Assembly: GCA_015852425.1 (NCBI GenBank)
Contig: JAAAIG010001100.1
Span: 1-10,763 of the forward strand
DNA from: Gryganskiella cystojenkinii
Taxonomy: Eukaryota > Mortierellomycota > Mortierellomycetes > Mortierellales > Mortierellaceae
Direction: 5' to 3'
Length of the DNA stretch: 10,763 nt
Below the pieces are notes generated by a model. It did no database searches. It worked only from the letters and a program-made list of their open reading frames with translations, and was not told the origin of the DNA. Numbering within the stretch: the first letter of the stretch is position 1; each line of letters begins with the position of its first letter. Of this stretch, positions 1-8,392 are shown piece by piece. The position numbers were made by a program, and so were the translations under genes.

Positions 1-1
1 T

Positions 2-3000
2 CCTCTCCCCTCTGCTCAGACCACTCCCTCATCCTCTCTCACCAACGACACCCTCCTCAAACCTATCAGTTCACCGCCAGGTTCTGTTCCTCCTCAAATT
101 TTGGTCGCTCCTCTGATCATCAGTCGCACCACCCTCCCTGTGGTTCAAGAGGAAGATGGAGTTGAACCAAATATCAAAAACGCAGAATCCACCACCACCT
201 CTGCATCACTCTCCTACGTCTCCAACGAACATGAGCAACCCACAACCACCCCAGGCGAGGATCGAACGCAAGTCAATCCCCACAATCGGCTGCGTAGCTC
301 CAACTTGAACATATCCCCTAGTACAGAAACGCCTCTCAGGCGAACTGTTCAAACTGTGCATACCATGCCCATCAACTTTTCTCTCGAGTCTCCTGTCGAG
401 CCTGAGCAAGCATCAGTCCCAAATGCCATGCTTAACGAACAGCATGGCTTTGAGCCTGAACAAATAGCACTCACAAAGGCACCGGTGCAGGAACAGTATG
501 ACTTCGAACCAGCAGCTGAGCCAGTCGTATACCAGAATCCCCCGCAGCTGCCTTACGTCCCAAACACCGTGTGTCCCTCCAGACCTTTTTCGAAGCAGAA
601 CCCTAATATTTTCAACCAACACTACAACAACAGCAGTCAGTACCAACCACAGCTCCACCATCAACATCCATCTCGCAGCAATCGCCAAGACCAATGGCAG
701 GCTCGTCCCTGGGAACTGTCTAACCAAGTCGTGACCACCATGGCGCCAGCGGTACCGCGTAAGAATCCACGGCGTGGTGGGATAACAACTCAACCTGTTG
801 CTGCGCCGACTTCTGTTCCAGCCCCTAAAGTGAGACGATCCAACACAAATGATCCTCATGGCCTCGATCCTAACGGTATAGCCATCTATGGCCAGTCTCC
901 ACCGTCCCATCGGCCACTGCATGGTTTCCTAACAGACAGTCATCACCCTCTTCTCGACTCTGGTGGTGCGAACAACAACACAAACAGCCAAGAGGGCCTA
1001 ATAAAATCCCCACGAAGCGCACAACCGGACAACGATAACATTGTCCGAGACCTGCAGGTCCAGTTGAGGAAGGAGCAGATTCGGAATCACAGGATGACGC
1101 AGGTCCAGAACAAGGTCCAGTCCGTCCTGACGCAGAACCATGAATTGCACGAGAACTCCGCCCCAAGACTCTTCCTCGTCTTACCGACAATGAGCTCCGA
1201 GCCAGAAGGGCAGGAGACAGCAGCACTGGCCAAGCGCACGAGCACTCTCTCCACATCGAGTTCATACCCGTCAACTTCGACTATCGCAAGTGGAAATGGA
1301 CCGAGGACCTTCAGAGTTCATTTCCTATGCGAATGCGGCCAGTACACTCGTCCTCTGCAATCGTCAGGACTCAACCACATCCACTTTGTCGACCATGAAG
1401 GTTACGAACTTGTACGGTCCAAGGAATTCTTTGATAAATATGGCGAATTCATCCGGACACTCTCTCATCTCATCCGTAACGGCGTCAATTGTGGAATGGT
1501 ATCGATCAACGCTCTTCTGGCAAACAACATGGCAGTCCAACCACAGCTACAGCCGCATCCACGGAACGCCAACAACTTTTATCGGGCCTACGCTGTCGGA
1601 CAGGAGCAACAAAAGAACAGGAATCTCGATGCACGACTCGCCGAAATGATTGATTATCTCGATTCGCTCGAAAACGACCTTGACTTGGAAACGCTAGAGA
1701 ACAAATTGAACTCAGGCGTTGATTTCTTGGATGGGACTGATATTCAGCAGCTCTTGACCTATATCCGTCTCCCTCCTCATGAGATCTCGAGTATTGGTGG
1801 CCTCTACAGGATCATGACCAGTCGTGGGTTCGCAAAATGGGTCTGCGAGGAGCACCACCGATCGACGATTCATCAACAGAACGAACTTGACTTCCAGCGC
1901 GAAATCAGGGACTTGGGTGGTCAGTACGACGTTAAGACCGGTCGGGCTAGGATCCGACTCAGCTCAGATAAGGACGCTGGACAGCTGTACAAGATCATGA
2001 CCAAAGCCCACAACCTGCACGAGCTAGATATTGCACTGAAATGGTCCTTTAACGAGAGTGATATCCAACGGTTTGTCCAGGCGATTACAGAGTCTAAAAT
2101 TGGTGTTCTCTCTCTGGATGGATGCCAGCTCAAGGGAAAGACCACCTTGTCGTCTTCTGAAGGGTTTCTCAAGAGTAAAAAGTACGACCCTCTTTACAAG
2201 ATCCTATTCAGTTCAAAGATACAGTCTCTGAGACTGGTCAACCTTCCGTCCTTATTGCCCAATATTTCGGTCAATCATCCAATCGCCGGTGCCTCAACAT
2301 TTAGTGTCCGGATCCTCCAGCTCGAGAACGTTGGTGCGCTCGACTTTTCAGGCGAGAGAGGAGGTCACACCTCTTTGGGTGTGAACCTCAGTCTTCGTAA
2401 CGGAAACTCCCATGTTCACTCTCAGTCGATTATGCGAACTCTGTTAACGAGCTTCCGGTATCTGACATCCATCATTGTGCCCGGAATGAATATTGGAGAC
2501 GAGGGTGTCCGGATGATAACAGAACAGCAGGATCTTCACAAGACGCTTCGTTGGATCAACTTTTCTGATAATGGGATCTCATCCATTGGAGGCCAACTTT
2601 TAGCGACCTGTTTGGCTCGCGAGAAAGCCATTGTGTTTCTGGATATGGGGATAAACGCAATAGGCGACGATATCCTGGTCATGATTATCGAAGCCATGGG
2701 TTCCAAATTGATGTCCTTGAATCTTGAGAGTACCGGATTTGGAGATAAGGCGACGAAGGCTTTGGAACGGCTCGTTATATCTTATTTTGCTTGTCCAGAT
2801 CCGGAACCACGACTCAAGTACTTGAACCTAGCTAACAGTGGATGGACGACAAGTGCTCTTCAAAGTCTCGGTCGAACTTTGGTCCGCTTACGACTTTTTA
2901 CCCCTACAATTGTTCAATCATCCGGCTCTCGCAAGTCGGACTTGGAGATGGGTCCAGGTGAAGCCTTCCTACTGGTGAACTCGATGATCAAGACCACTCA

Positions 3001-5994
3001 CATTAATGGGTTCTCTGGGAAGGAGAAACTTTGGCACCAGAGGCACATGATCCTAAGCCAGTATGCGGCCCTGACGGCAACCAAGGAATCGTACGGACCT
3101 CCAGATCTGCGAGCGCAGGACATGATCGCGGTGAACTCCAGGATCAAGATTCTTCGACTCTGGAATGCGGGACTCTCCAATGGGGCAGCACGGTATCTGA
3201 TCGGACTTTTGGATATGAATATCTTGACAAAGCTGGATCTCCGACGCTGTGTTCGAATATTCAAGCCACCAGAAGTCGTTGCGATCTTGACTAGAATGCT
3301 GATTCATACAACCGACGATGACCCTCAAATTCTGCAAGCAGCGGCGGCAGCGGCGAAGGCAACGGCTCAGACCCGCCCCCAAGCACCGGCAGCTTTGAGT
3401 TCGGGGCTGCCCAAAAACTGCCTTCGGTCTCTACTGTTGAGTTCGACAGGTGTAGATGACCAGGTGGCTGAGGTCCTGGCACAGCATCTTCAGTCAGGCG
3501 GGTCCTCAATCGAGAAGTTGGATGTGAGTTCAAACAATCTCACACATAAAGGAATCACCAGTCTCTTGAACGCGCTTTGCAACAACACCTCGATCCGACG
3601 ACTGAACCTTGGTCAAAACTTTAGAGCGTCTCATTCCATCGACCCATCTTCGACTACGGCGTCTTCTCAGATGACGAGAGAGGCACTGAGACGCATGATG
3701 TTAGAGAACACGACGCTCGAGACCCTCTATTTCATCAGTGCTGATATCGATATTGTCGCCAAGGGGCTGAACGCGAATAAGACAATTCGGTCCTTGGCCT
3801 TTGATCGCTTAGAGGGCACGCTCAAGGGTGTGGAGGCGTTTGGCCGAGCCCTGGCCGTAAATCAAACATTACTGCGGCTCAAGGTTTATGACGGTCGACA
3901 ACCTCCGTTCCTGCAAGGTTTCTATAATTGTGGAGGCAGTGGCCATTACTCTAATTCACACCCGCAACAACAGCACATTCAGTATATGGATCCCTTCCGA
4001 GAGTTCAAACACGAGGCGATCAAAACGGTCGAGGGTGGGTTGAAGTTTAACTATTCGCTCATTGAGGTGCAGTGGCCCGAGTTGTTCGATATAGCACAGC
4101 CTTGGACGGACCGACTGGATGCGATCCTCCTTCGAAATATTGATATCCTCAAGAGCGAAGAAGCAGAAACCGGAAGCGATGGTCATACTAAGGATGGCAG
4201 TGATTCTCAAAGACTCCATGGTGGCAGTAGAACCCACCCTGGTGTCAGCTCCTTGAGTCGACGTTTCTCTTTTACATCGACCACTTGCACGCTCTTGAAT
4301 GCACCTGACAGATCTTCAAGCTCGTCGCAGTCGATGGATCCGGACTTTGGACCCCCGATGTCTAATCACAGTAACAACAGCAGCATTGGATTTATTCCGG
4401 TCTCTGGTGGAGGAGGTGGAGGAGAGGGTTACACATATAGCGTCCACAGTAAGCACAGTAATGGCGGCGCACCACCGACGCTTGACTCCACAGCGGGATC
4501 GAGTGGAGGTGGCCTTGGTCGTGGCCACGTCAGCGGACTTGCCTCTGTCGATTTCTCTGACCAGACAGCGAATCGACGACGACAGTTCCCTTCGCGCGAG
4601 CAGCAGAGACAACAATATCAACAGCAACAGCAACGAAAGGTTCGAATGAGCCGACATAGCCATGTTGACGAACCTCATATTTTTCAACGTATGAACCGAC
4701 ATGGCTATATTCGACATGGCTATGTTGGACCGGAACCGGCGACTGCTGCTGCTGTTACTGTTATGTTCCCAGAAGAGACCGCTCCTCGCTCTCCTAAGGG
4801 TGTGCCAGCAACTACTCCGGGTGACATTGTTGGCTGTGACAGCCAAATGACTACGGAATCACCGAGTCTAGCTGGACAGAATGACGACACCTCGACTGCC
4901 GTCCCTGAGCCAATCGAACCTGCCGTTTCCAATGGCTCTTCTTGGTTCCATCTAGCCACTGATACAGGTAACGCCGCCGCTGGTGCCTTGACCCTGGTTG
5001 ATGGAGTATGGAAGCGCACTGTCCAGCTGCTCACCACTCGCAGAGCCCATGTCGACGCTGTCTGCCCCATTGCCAAGACCTCATACGTCTACTGCGACAA
5101 TGAGGTCTATGATGCTGTATTGACCGAGAGATCCACTGGTGTCACATATGTCATCCAATTGCTTTACAGCAGCGAGGAGCATGTGTACTATATCTACGTC
5201 CGCTGGGGCGAGACTGACTTCCGGTTGGAGGGACCTCACACGACCATCAAGGCCGCCAAGGAAGCTTTCCAGGTTACCTACAGTGATCTCTTTGGCGTCC
5301 AGTGGACTGAGCGCGAGACTGACGTCAATGGTAAGACTAACAAATCTTGTCGCTAGAATTATGCGCCTGTTCGTTTCTTTTCGCTTCTTCAATTCTAATA
5401 TATTGTTTCCGTTTTTTATTTCTAGATGCCTGGTTGTACGAAGTCAAGACCCACGAGACCTTGGGAGAGACCGAGGAAATTGAAGAGGTCTTTGACGAGA
5501 CTGAGGTTTCGGCCGATATTGCCCTCCAAACCGAAGTTGAGCAGAAGAAGGAGGCTGAGGTTGAGACCTCTACCTCGACCACCGCCACTGAGGAGGTCGT
5601 CGTTGATGAAGAGAATACCAAGGAGGTTGCCACAACTCACGAGACTGAGCTCGATGCCAGGACTGCCATGTCCAATGGTACCACACTGCAGCTCCTTGAA
5701 TACAAAATATCGGGTCTTCCTGCATCGCTTGGTGATTTAACAATGGAAGGTCTTAAGTCTGAGATGAAGACAGCTCCAGTTTTCGACGACCAAATGTTTG
5801 GAGCGTTGGATCTTGAGGAGGAGCCAGATATTCTTGTGTTCTTGGTGGATCGGGTGTTTGAGGATCCAAACTACACAAAACTTCTAGTGTGGACAGTGTA
5901 CAAGTCGGGAGCCGAGGGAGCTGTGAGCCAGTCGACTAAGAATGCGAAGTGTATTTTAGAGATGGCCGGGATCCAATTTCAGCCATCGGTATGA
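2..5994 (+). CDS. Giant LRR protein with N-terminal CECG module and C-terminal WGR domain (5' partial, two exons)
   Basis: The frame is open from position 2 and the first ATG is only at 365, so the true start lies left of the window. The TTG at 101 is not a credible start. Exon 1 runs to 5330 and exon 2 from 5426 to the TGA at 5992-5994, giving at least 1,965 residues. Order of parts: disordered Q/S/P/N-rich region to about 1040; coiled-coil segment with LQVQLRKEQ and RLFLVLP (1046-1190); module with FLCECG and HEGYEL (1310-1530); helical region with GGLYRIMTSRGFAKWV (1625-2010); LRRs of ribonuclease-inhibitor type (about 2010-3880), clear at IEKLDVSSNNLTHKGI and IRRLNLGQN; a low-complexity linker (4180-5020); a WGR domain (about 5050-5460) with VYDAVL, VIQLL and RWGE; an acidic E/T/V-rich stretch; and an unrecognised C-terminal domain (5686-5991). 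LRR arrays bind proteins. WGR domains in PARP-family proteins bind DNA ends and help activate catalysis, but no PARP catalytic domain is visible. I recall the CECG module from large Mortierella protein families. The role is unknown; an intracellular receptor or scaffold is inference. No signal peptide can be judged. Confidence 0.85.
4601..4636 (+). repeat. CAG/CAA-rich polyglutamine tract
   Basis: In-frame CAG/CAA-rich codons encode a glutamine-rich stretch (QQRQQYQQQQQR) in the linker between the LRR array and the WGR domain. The linker also carries a glycine run (4406-4423) and a serine run (4313-4330). A short alanine run (about 3338-3355) interrupts the LRR array itself. These tracts are prone to length variation. 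Confidence 0.8.
4652..4727 (+). repeat. Three-copy imperfect 15-16-bp repeat coding RHSHV/RHGYI/RHGYV
   Basis: Copies of CGACATGGCTATGTT or close variants lie at 4652-4667, 4697-4711 and 4712-4727. The last two are directly tandem. They encode RHSHV, RHGYI and RHGYV in the linker of the LRR-WGR protein. This is probably local repeat expansion in disordered sequence. Confidence 0.7.
5331..5425 (+). other. Intron (95 nt, GT-AG) inside the WGR-encoding region
   Basis: The donor is GTAAGA at 5331. The acceptor is a pyrimidine-rich run ending TTTCTAG at 5425, with a TCTAAT branch-like site at 5394-5399. Splicing joins the single base G at 5330 to AT at 5426-5427, forming an Asp codon. It continues in the frame that starts DAWLYEVK and runs to 5994. 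Without splicing, exon 1 stops at 5354-5356. The WGR domain normally extends a little beyond the W..R motif at the end of exon 1, which fits the join. A nearer AG at 5355-5356 would give a 26-nt intron, too short to be likely. Confidence 0.85.
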
Positions 5995-6085
5995 AACTTC
6001 ATGCAAACATCAGTCATAGTACCCTTTTTTCTAGAGCTGTCTTGATCTTGTGATTATTAATACCCGAGATTTATGGATAACAGAT

Positions 6086-6370
6086 TCAAGTCAAGGTGGT
6101 AGCCAGTCCCAATGCTGTGGGATAATATCGTGAAGTCAAAGAGATGATTAGTTCTGCAGTGATGGAGCAGGCAAGATGCCAGGACGAGCAGAAAAAATAA
6201 AATAAAATACCATAACAATCAATTTGATGTTTCCAGTGAACATATGTATGAGAATAAGGGCGAGCCATGGGGAGTGGCTTGGCCGTTGGGATTGTGGTGG
6301 TAGACTGAGGAACAGCAAGAGGAGGCAGATTGAGGATCTGACGGGCTTGGGAGCGGGTAACCGGAGCCAT
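6086..6370 (-). CDS. Possible small protein starting MAPVTRSQARQ, unrecognised
   Basis: This 94-codon minus-strand ORF begins with a true ATG and lies about 95 nt downstream of a TATA box. The first 40 or so codons look like fungal coding sequence, with many C/T-ending codons and a Pro/Thr-rich peptide. From about 6240 down to 6185 the sequence becomes A/T-rich and codes an aromatic stretch (CYGILFYFF) that is less convincing. A 57-nt in-frame intron (donor GTATTT, acceptor CTGCAG, about 6155-6211) would remove that stretch and keep the same stop. The gene converges with the LRR-WGR gene, with 91 nt between the stops. I do not recognise a family. It could instead be a non-coding transcript or the 5' stub of a lost gene. 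Confidence 0.35.
   Translation of the reverse strand: MAPVTRSQARQILNLPPLAVPQSTTTIPTAKPLPMARPYSHTYVHWKHQIDCYGILFYFFCSSWHLACSITAELIISLTSRYYPTALGLATTLT
6196..6206 (+). terminator. Possible poly(A) signal of the LRR-WGR gene
   Basis: Two overlapping AATAAA hexamers (6196-6201 and 6201-6206) lie about 200 nt after the stop at 5994. They are on the right strand to direct cleavage and polyadenylation of the upstream transcript. No canonical hexamer occurs closer. They also fall in an A/T-rich stretch inside a possible opposite-strand ORF, so the assignment is tentative. Confidence 0.35.
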
Positions 6371-6465
6371 AAAGAAGGCAGTGAGAAAGATAGCCAGTGA
6401 ATAGGAAAATTAGATAAAAGAAGACCCAATACAAGGGCGAAGAAGACAAAGGGAAAGAATAAGGA

Positions 6466-6473
6466 TTTTTATA
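6466..6473 (-). promoter_or_regulatory. TATA box for the small minus-strand gene
   Basis: The minus strand reads CCCTTTATAAAAATCC here, with TATAAAAA at 6473-6466. It is followed by a pyrimidine-rich tract (TTCTTTCCCTTTGTCTTC) typical of fungal start-site regions, and then by the ATG at 6370. Spacing and order fit a core promoter. Confidence 0.5.
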
Positions 6474-6489
6474 AAGGGAAACGAAACTA

Positions 6490-6807
6490 ACAGGAGCTAT
6501 TTTTTATATGCACAGCGGAACAAGGAGAATGATCGGGAAGCCTTCTAAGAGTAACCGGAGGGTATCCAGAAAGGACATCTTGAGGGTAGCCGACGGGTAT
6601 TCGGAGGGACTTACTAGGTTGACCGAGGGATGGAAAGGGTGGGCTGAAACAGCAATGTAACCATGATGCATCGCTAGGACAGAGTATCGGGAGCACATGG
6701 TTGCACGGATTACGTGCTACGCTGATCGTGCAACCAAGGTTAGAAGAACAACACCGTGACATGCAGATGTGGTGTTGAGATGGGTGCTCTATTACGTGCT
6801 TTTGGCT
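6490..6807. other. Intergenic stretch without a convincing gene
   Basis: No ATG-started ORF with coding character was found on either strand. The minus strand carries short degenerate repeats of the type GGATACCC/GGCTACCC (6560-6600). The stretch also contains the inverted repeat at 6698-6736. The 10-bp word ATTACGTGCT occurs twice, near 6709 and 6791. Confidence 0.5.
6698..6736. repeat. Perfect 10-bp inverted repeat with 19-nt spacer
   Basis: TGGTTGCACG at 6698-6707 is the exact reverse complement of CGTGCAACCA at 6727-6736. The 19-nt spacer has no further symmetry. It could form a hairpin, bind a dimeric protein, or be the relic of a mobile-element end. No flanking target duplication was recognised. 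Confidence 0.5.
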
Positions 6808-7047
6808 TTAGGCGTTTGTTGGCGTCTTGCGCTCTGGTTTGGGTTTGCTCTGATAAGATGCGGAAAGGGTACCCTTGATTGTGTCAACCAAACCTTTGTC
6901 AATCCCGTTAAACTCGAGACGAGAAATGCCTGACATTTTCAAGAGACCACTGGACAGACCAAAAAGGTGACGGCAGAACTCTTTGGCGAGAGTTCTCGTC
7001 GTCGGGCACCAAGAGTAGACTCTGGCAGGCCTAGTTGGCTTGATATT
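6808..7047 (-). pseudogene. Cytoplasmic-tail fragment of the membrane-protein remnant
   Basis: Seventy-nine codons are open here without stops, one base out of phase with the transmembrane segment. They contain RTLAKEFCRHLFGLSSGLLK and RLEFNGIDKGLVDTIKGTL, an amphipathic helical pattern that looks like real protein. It ends in a basic tail (KPKPERK). An internal ATG at 6932-6930 could in principle start a separate 40-residue ORF. The segment matches no family I know. Reading it as the continuation of the frame ending at 7031 needs a one-base offset near 7040. Confidence 0.4.
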
Positions 7048-7135
7048 TCACAAGAGGGTCGTCGTTATTTCTTAATTTCAGGAGGAGTCGGAACAGCGAC
7101 TCGCGTTCTTTCTCACGACTGAGACCAGTGGTGCG

Positions 7136-7198
7136 GTAAGCCACTAGAAGAATGAGGACCATGGCTACTGCGAGGACAAAATGGGCTAACACATTCAT
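7136..7198 (-). other. Transmembrane-helix coding segment
   Basis: The minus strand codes about 20 mostly hydrophobic residues (NVLAHFVLAVAMVLILLVAY), followed by a basic and charged run (RTTGLSREKERE). This is the expected arrangement for a single membrane span with a cytoplasmic tail. It is in the same frame as 7256-7783, separated by the TGA at 7258-7256. An 81-nt in-frame intron (GTGCAA ... TCTCAG) would bypass that stop, but its donor is weak. Confidence 0.55.
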
Positions 7199-7255
7199 GT
7201 CGAGTTGGAGGGAAGACTCGAGACGACCCTGAGACGAAGAAGGATCAGATTTAAA

Positions 7256-7783
7256 TCATCTGCCATCAGGTAGCTCTTGGCCTTTGAGTGCCGCCTGGAT
7301 TAATTGCACCAATCCAAGATCATCGACATCGAGGAGAATAGATCCTTCCAAACGACGACGAAAGCAGTCAAGAAGCGTCATGTAAGACTTCGTGTTCAGC
7401 ACAGATCCAAGGAGGACGATCTCGCGGATGGACTCAGAGTTCCTCAAGTCGTTGGAGACAAACTGGTGTACCATTCGATCTGTGATCTGATAAACGTACT
7501 GCCTTTCGATGGGGTTCTTTTCCATCTCCAAGATCCAAAGTTGCTGCGAGACACCGAGTGAGCTGAAAGTGAGATGGTTGGTGACGGATACAGCCGACGA
7601 TGATGTCGTAGGAGAGGAGGAGAAGGTAGAGAGGAGTGTAGCCTGATAAATGTTGTTAAGAATGCCAACACAGATGATGACTTGAGGAGTGCTTTCGAAG
7701 TCGTTACCGATCTTAGGGGCAGAGATGTCGATGTTGACTCTGGCGATGCCGTTTTCAGGGAAGATATCGGATCTTGGAGTCAT
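7256..7783 (-). CDS. Longest intact ATG-started frame of the membrane-protein remnant (175 aa)
   Basis: This frame codes a Ser/Thr-rich patch (STFSSSPTTSSSAVSV) followed by a more globular, charged and hydrophobic region (ERQYVYQITDRMVHQFV, SYMTLLDCFRRRLEG). The frame is also open upstream of the ATG as far as the TAA at 7825-7823, so the ATG at 7783 may be only an internal Met. It has no signal peptide of its own. It could be annotated as a stand-alone hypothetical gene. I think it is more likely the middle of the larger broken gene at 6808-8306. No known domain was recognised. Confidence 0.4.
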   Translation of the reverse strand: MTPRSDIFPENGIARVNIDISAPKIGNDFESTPQVIICVGILNNIYQATLLSTFSSSPTTSSSAVSVTNHLTFSSLGVSQQLWILEMEKNPIERQYVYQITDRMVHQFVSNDLRNSESIREIVLLGSVLNTKSYMTLLDCFRRRLEGSILLDVDDLGLVQLIQAALKGQELPDGR

Positions 7784-8392
7784 AGTGGTGACTTCCCTTG
7801 GTGCAGTGGATACGGGACTGGTTTAAGTCAGACTGCGTTCCGTAGGCGTAAGTGCAGTCGTTATGCTAATGGAAGGAGTCTCGACTGAGAGAGCGCCTAG
7901 GCTGATCGTGGATACCGCTGTAGCCAGGCTGGACGTATTTTCTGAAGAGAGAGCTACCTGTCCAGTTGAAATACTCGAGCTTGCGATCGTGGTGGACATG
8001 TTGGGTGATGATGTAGACGAGTTGATGTTTCCCTGAACTGAATTGACAGCTGGAGTCGCGGCGGTCCCATTACAGACTGCTGTAAGAGTTGGAGACTTCG
8101 TGCGGAAAATTTCATGAAACTCACTGAATATTATTTCCTCTTCCCGCTCGAATCCGTGCTGGGAGTCCTGGAATGTGACCCTCTGGGTTGGAGTGAGAGA
8201 AGCGCGTTCGTTTTCGAGTTCGTCATGGATTGATTCCTTCCTGCCAGGTAGCGGGAACGCCAGAGATGGCTACGACTGCGCATATAACAGACGATAATAT
8301 TCTCATGCTGTTTGTTAATGGGTGTATATGCCATGGTCCAATCGGCCTTTATTCATGACACCTGCCCCATCCCCAGGCTTTTTAAAACATGG

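Larger units (their letters stand above)
6808..8306 (-). pseudogene. Decayed single-pass membrane protein gene (signal peptide, mucin-like region, TM helix, cytoplasmic tail)
   Basis: Read downward from 8306, coding-like segments line up as one protein. ATG at 8306 starts a 27-codon frame giving MRILSSVICAVVAISGVPA, a good signal peptide, and ends at TGA 8225-8223. A frame one base away carries on at once with HDELENERASLTPTQ and stays open to a TAA at 7825-7823. That part is Ser/Thr-rich (SSTSSPNMSTTIASSSI) like an O-glycosylated ectodomain. The same frame resumes after the TAA and runs to a TGA at 7258-7256. It resumes again with a transmembrane helix (7198-7136) and a charged segment to a TAG at 7033-7031. 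Another one-base offset near 7040 leads to IKPTRPARVYSWC and a frame open to TAA 6810-6808. Two offsets plus two stops in 1.5 kb favour a pseudogene. Introns could hide some breaks: acceptor-like sites exist (TTCGTCTCAG near 7222, CACTCCAACCCAG near 8179), but matching donors are poor. I do not recognise the family. Confidence 0.55.

Noticed and set aside
5331..5356. Shorter intron using the AG at 5355-5356
   Set aside because: At 26 nt it is too short for spliceosomal removal, and the later acceptor has a better pyrimidine tract and keeps the WGR domain in frame.
6148..6449. Two further minus-strand ORFs rich in hydrophobic residues
   Set aside because: Both begin with TTG and run through the probable 5' UTR of the ATG-started small ORF. 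The hydrophobic runs come from pyrimidine-rich DNA read in shifted frames.
7823..7825. Stop-codon readthrough at the in-frame TAA
   Set aside because: TAA is the least leaky stop and the following bases show no known readthrough context. With three other breaks in the same gene, decay is the simpler reading.
8131..8334. Minus-strand ORF starting MAYTPINKQHE
   Set aside because: It overlaps the signal-peptide start at 8306 in another frame. Its peptide is basic and featureless, while the other two frames give a signal peptide followed by plausible protein. The ATG may still act as an upstream start.
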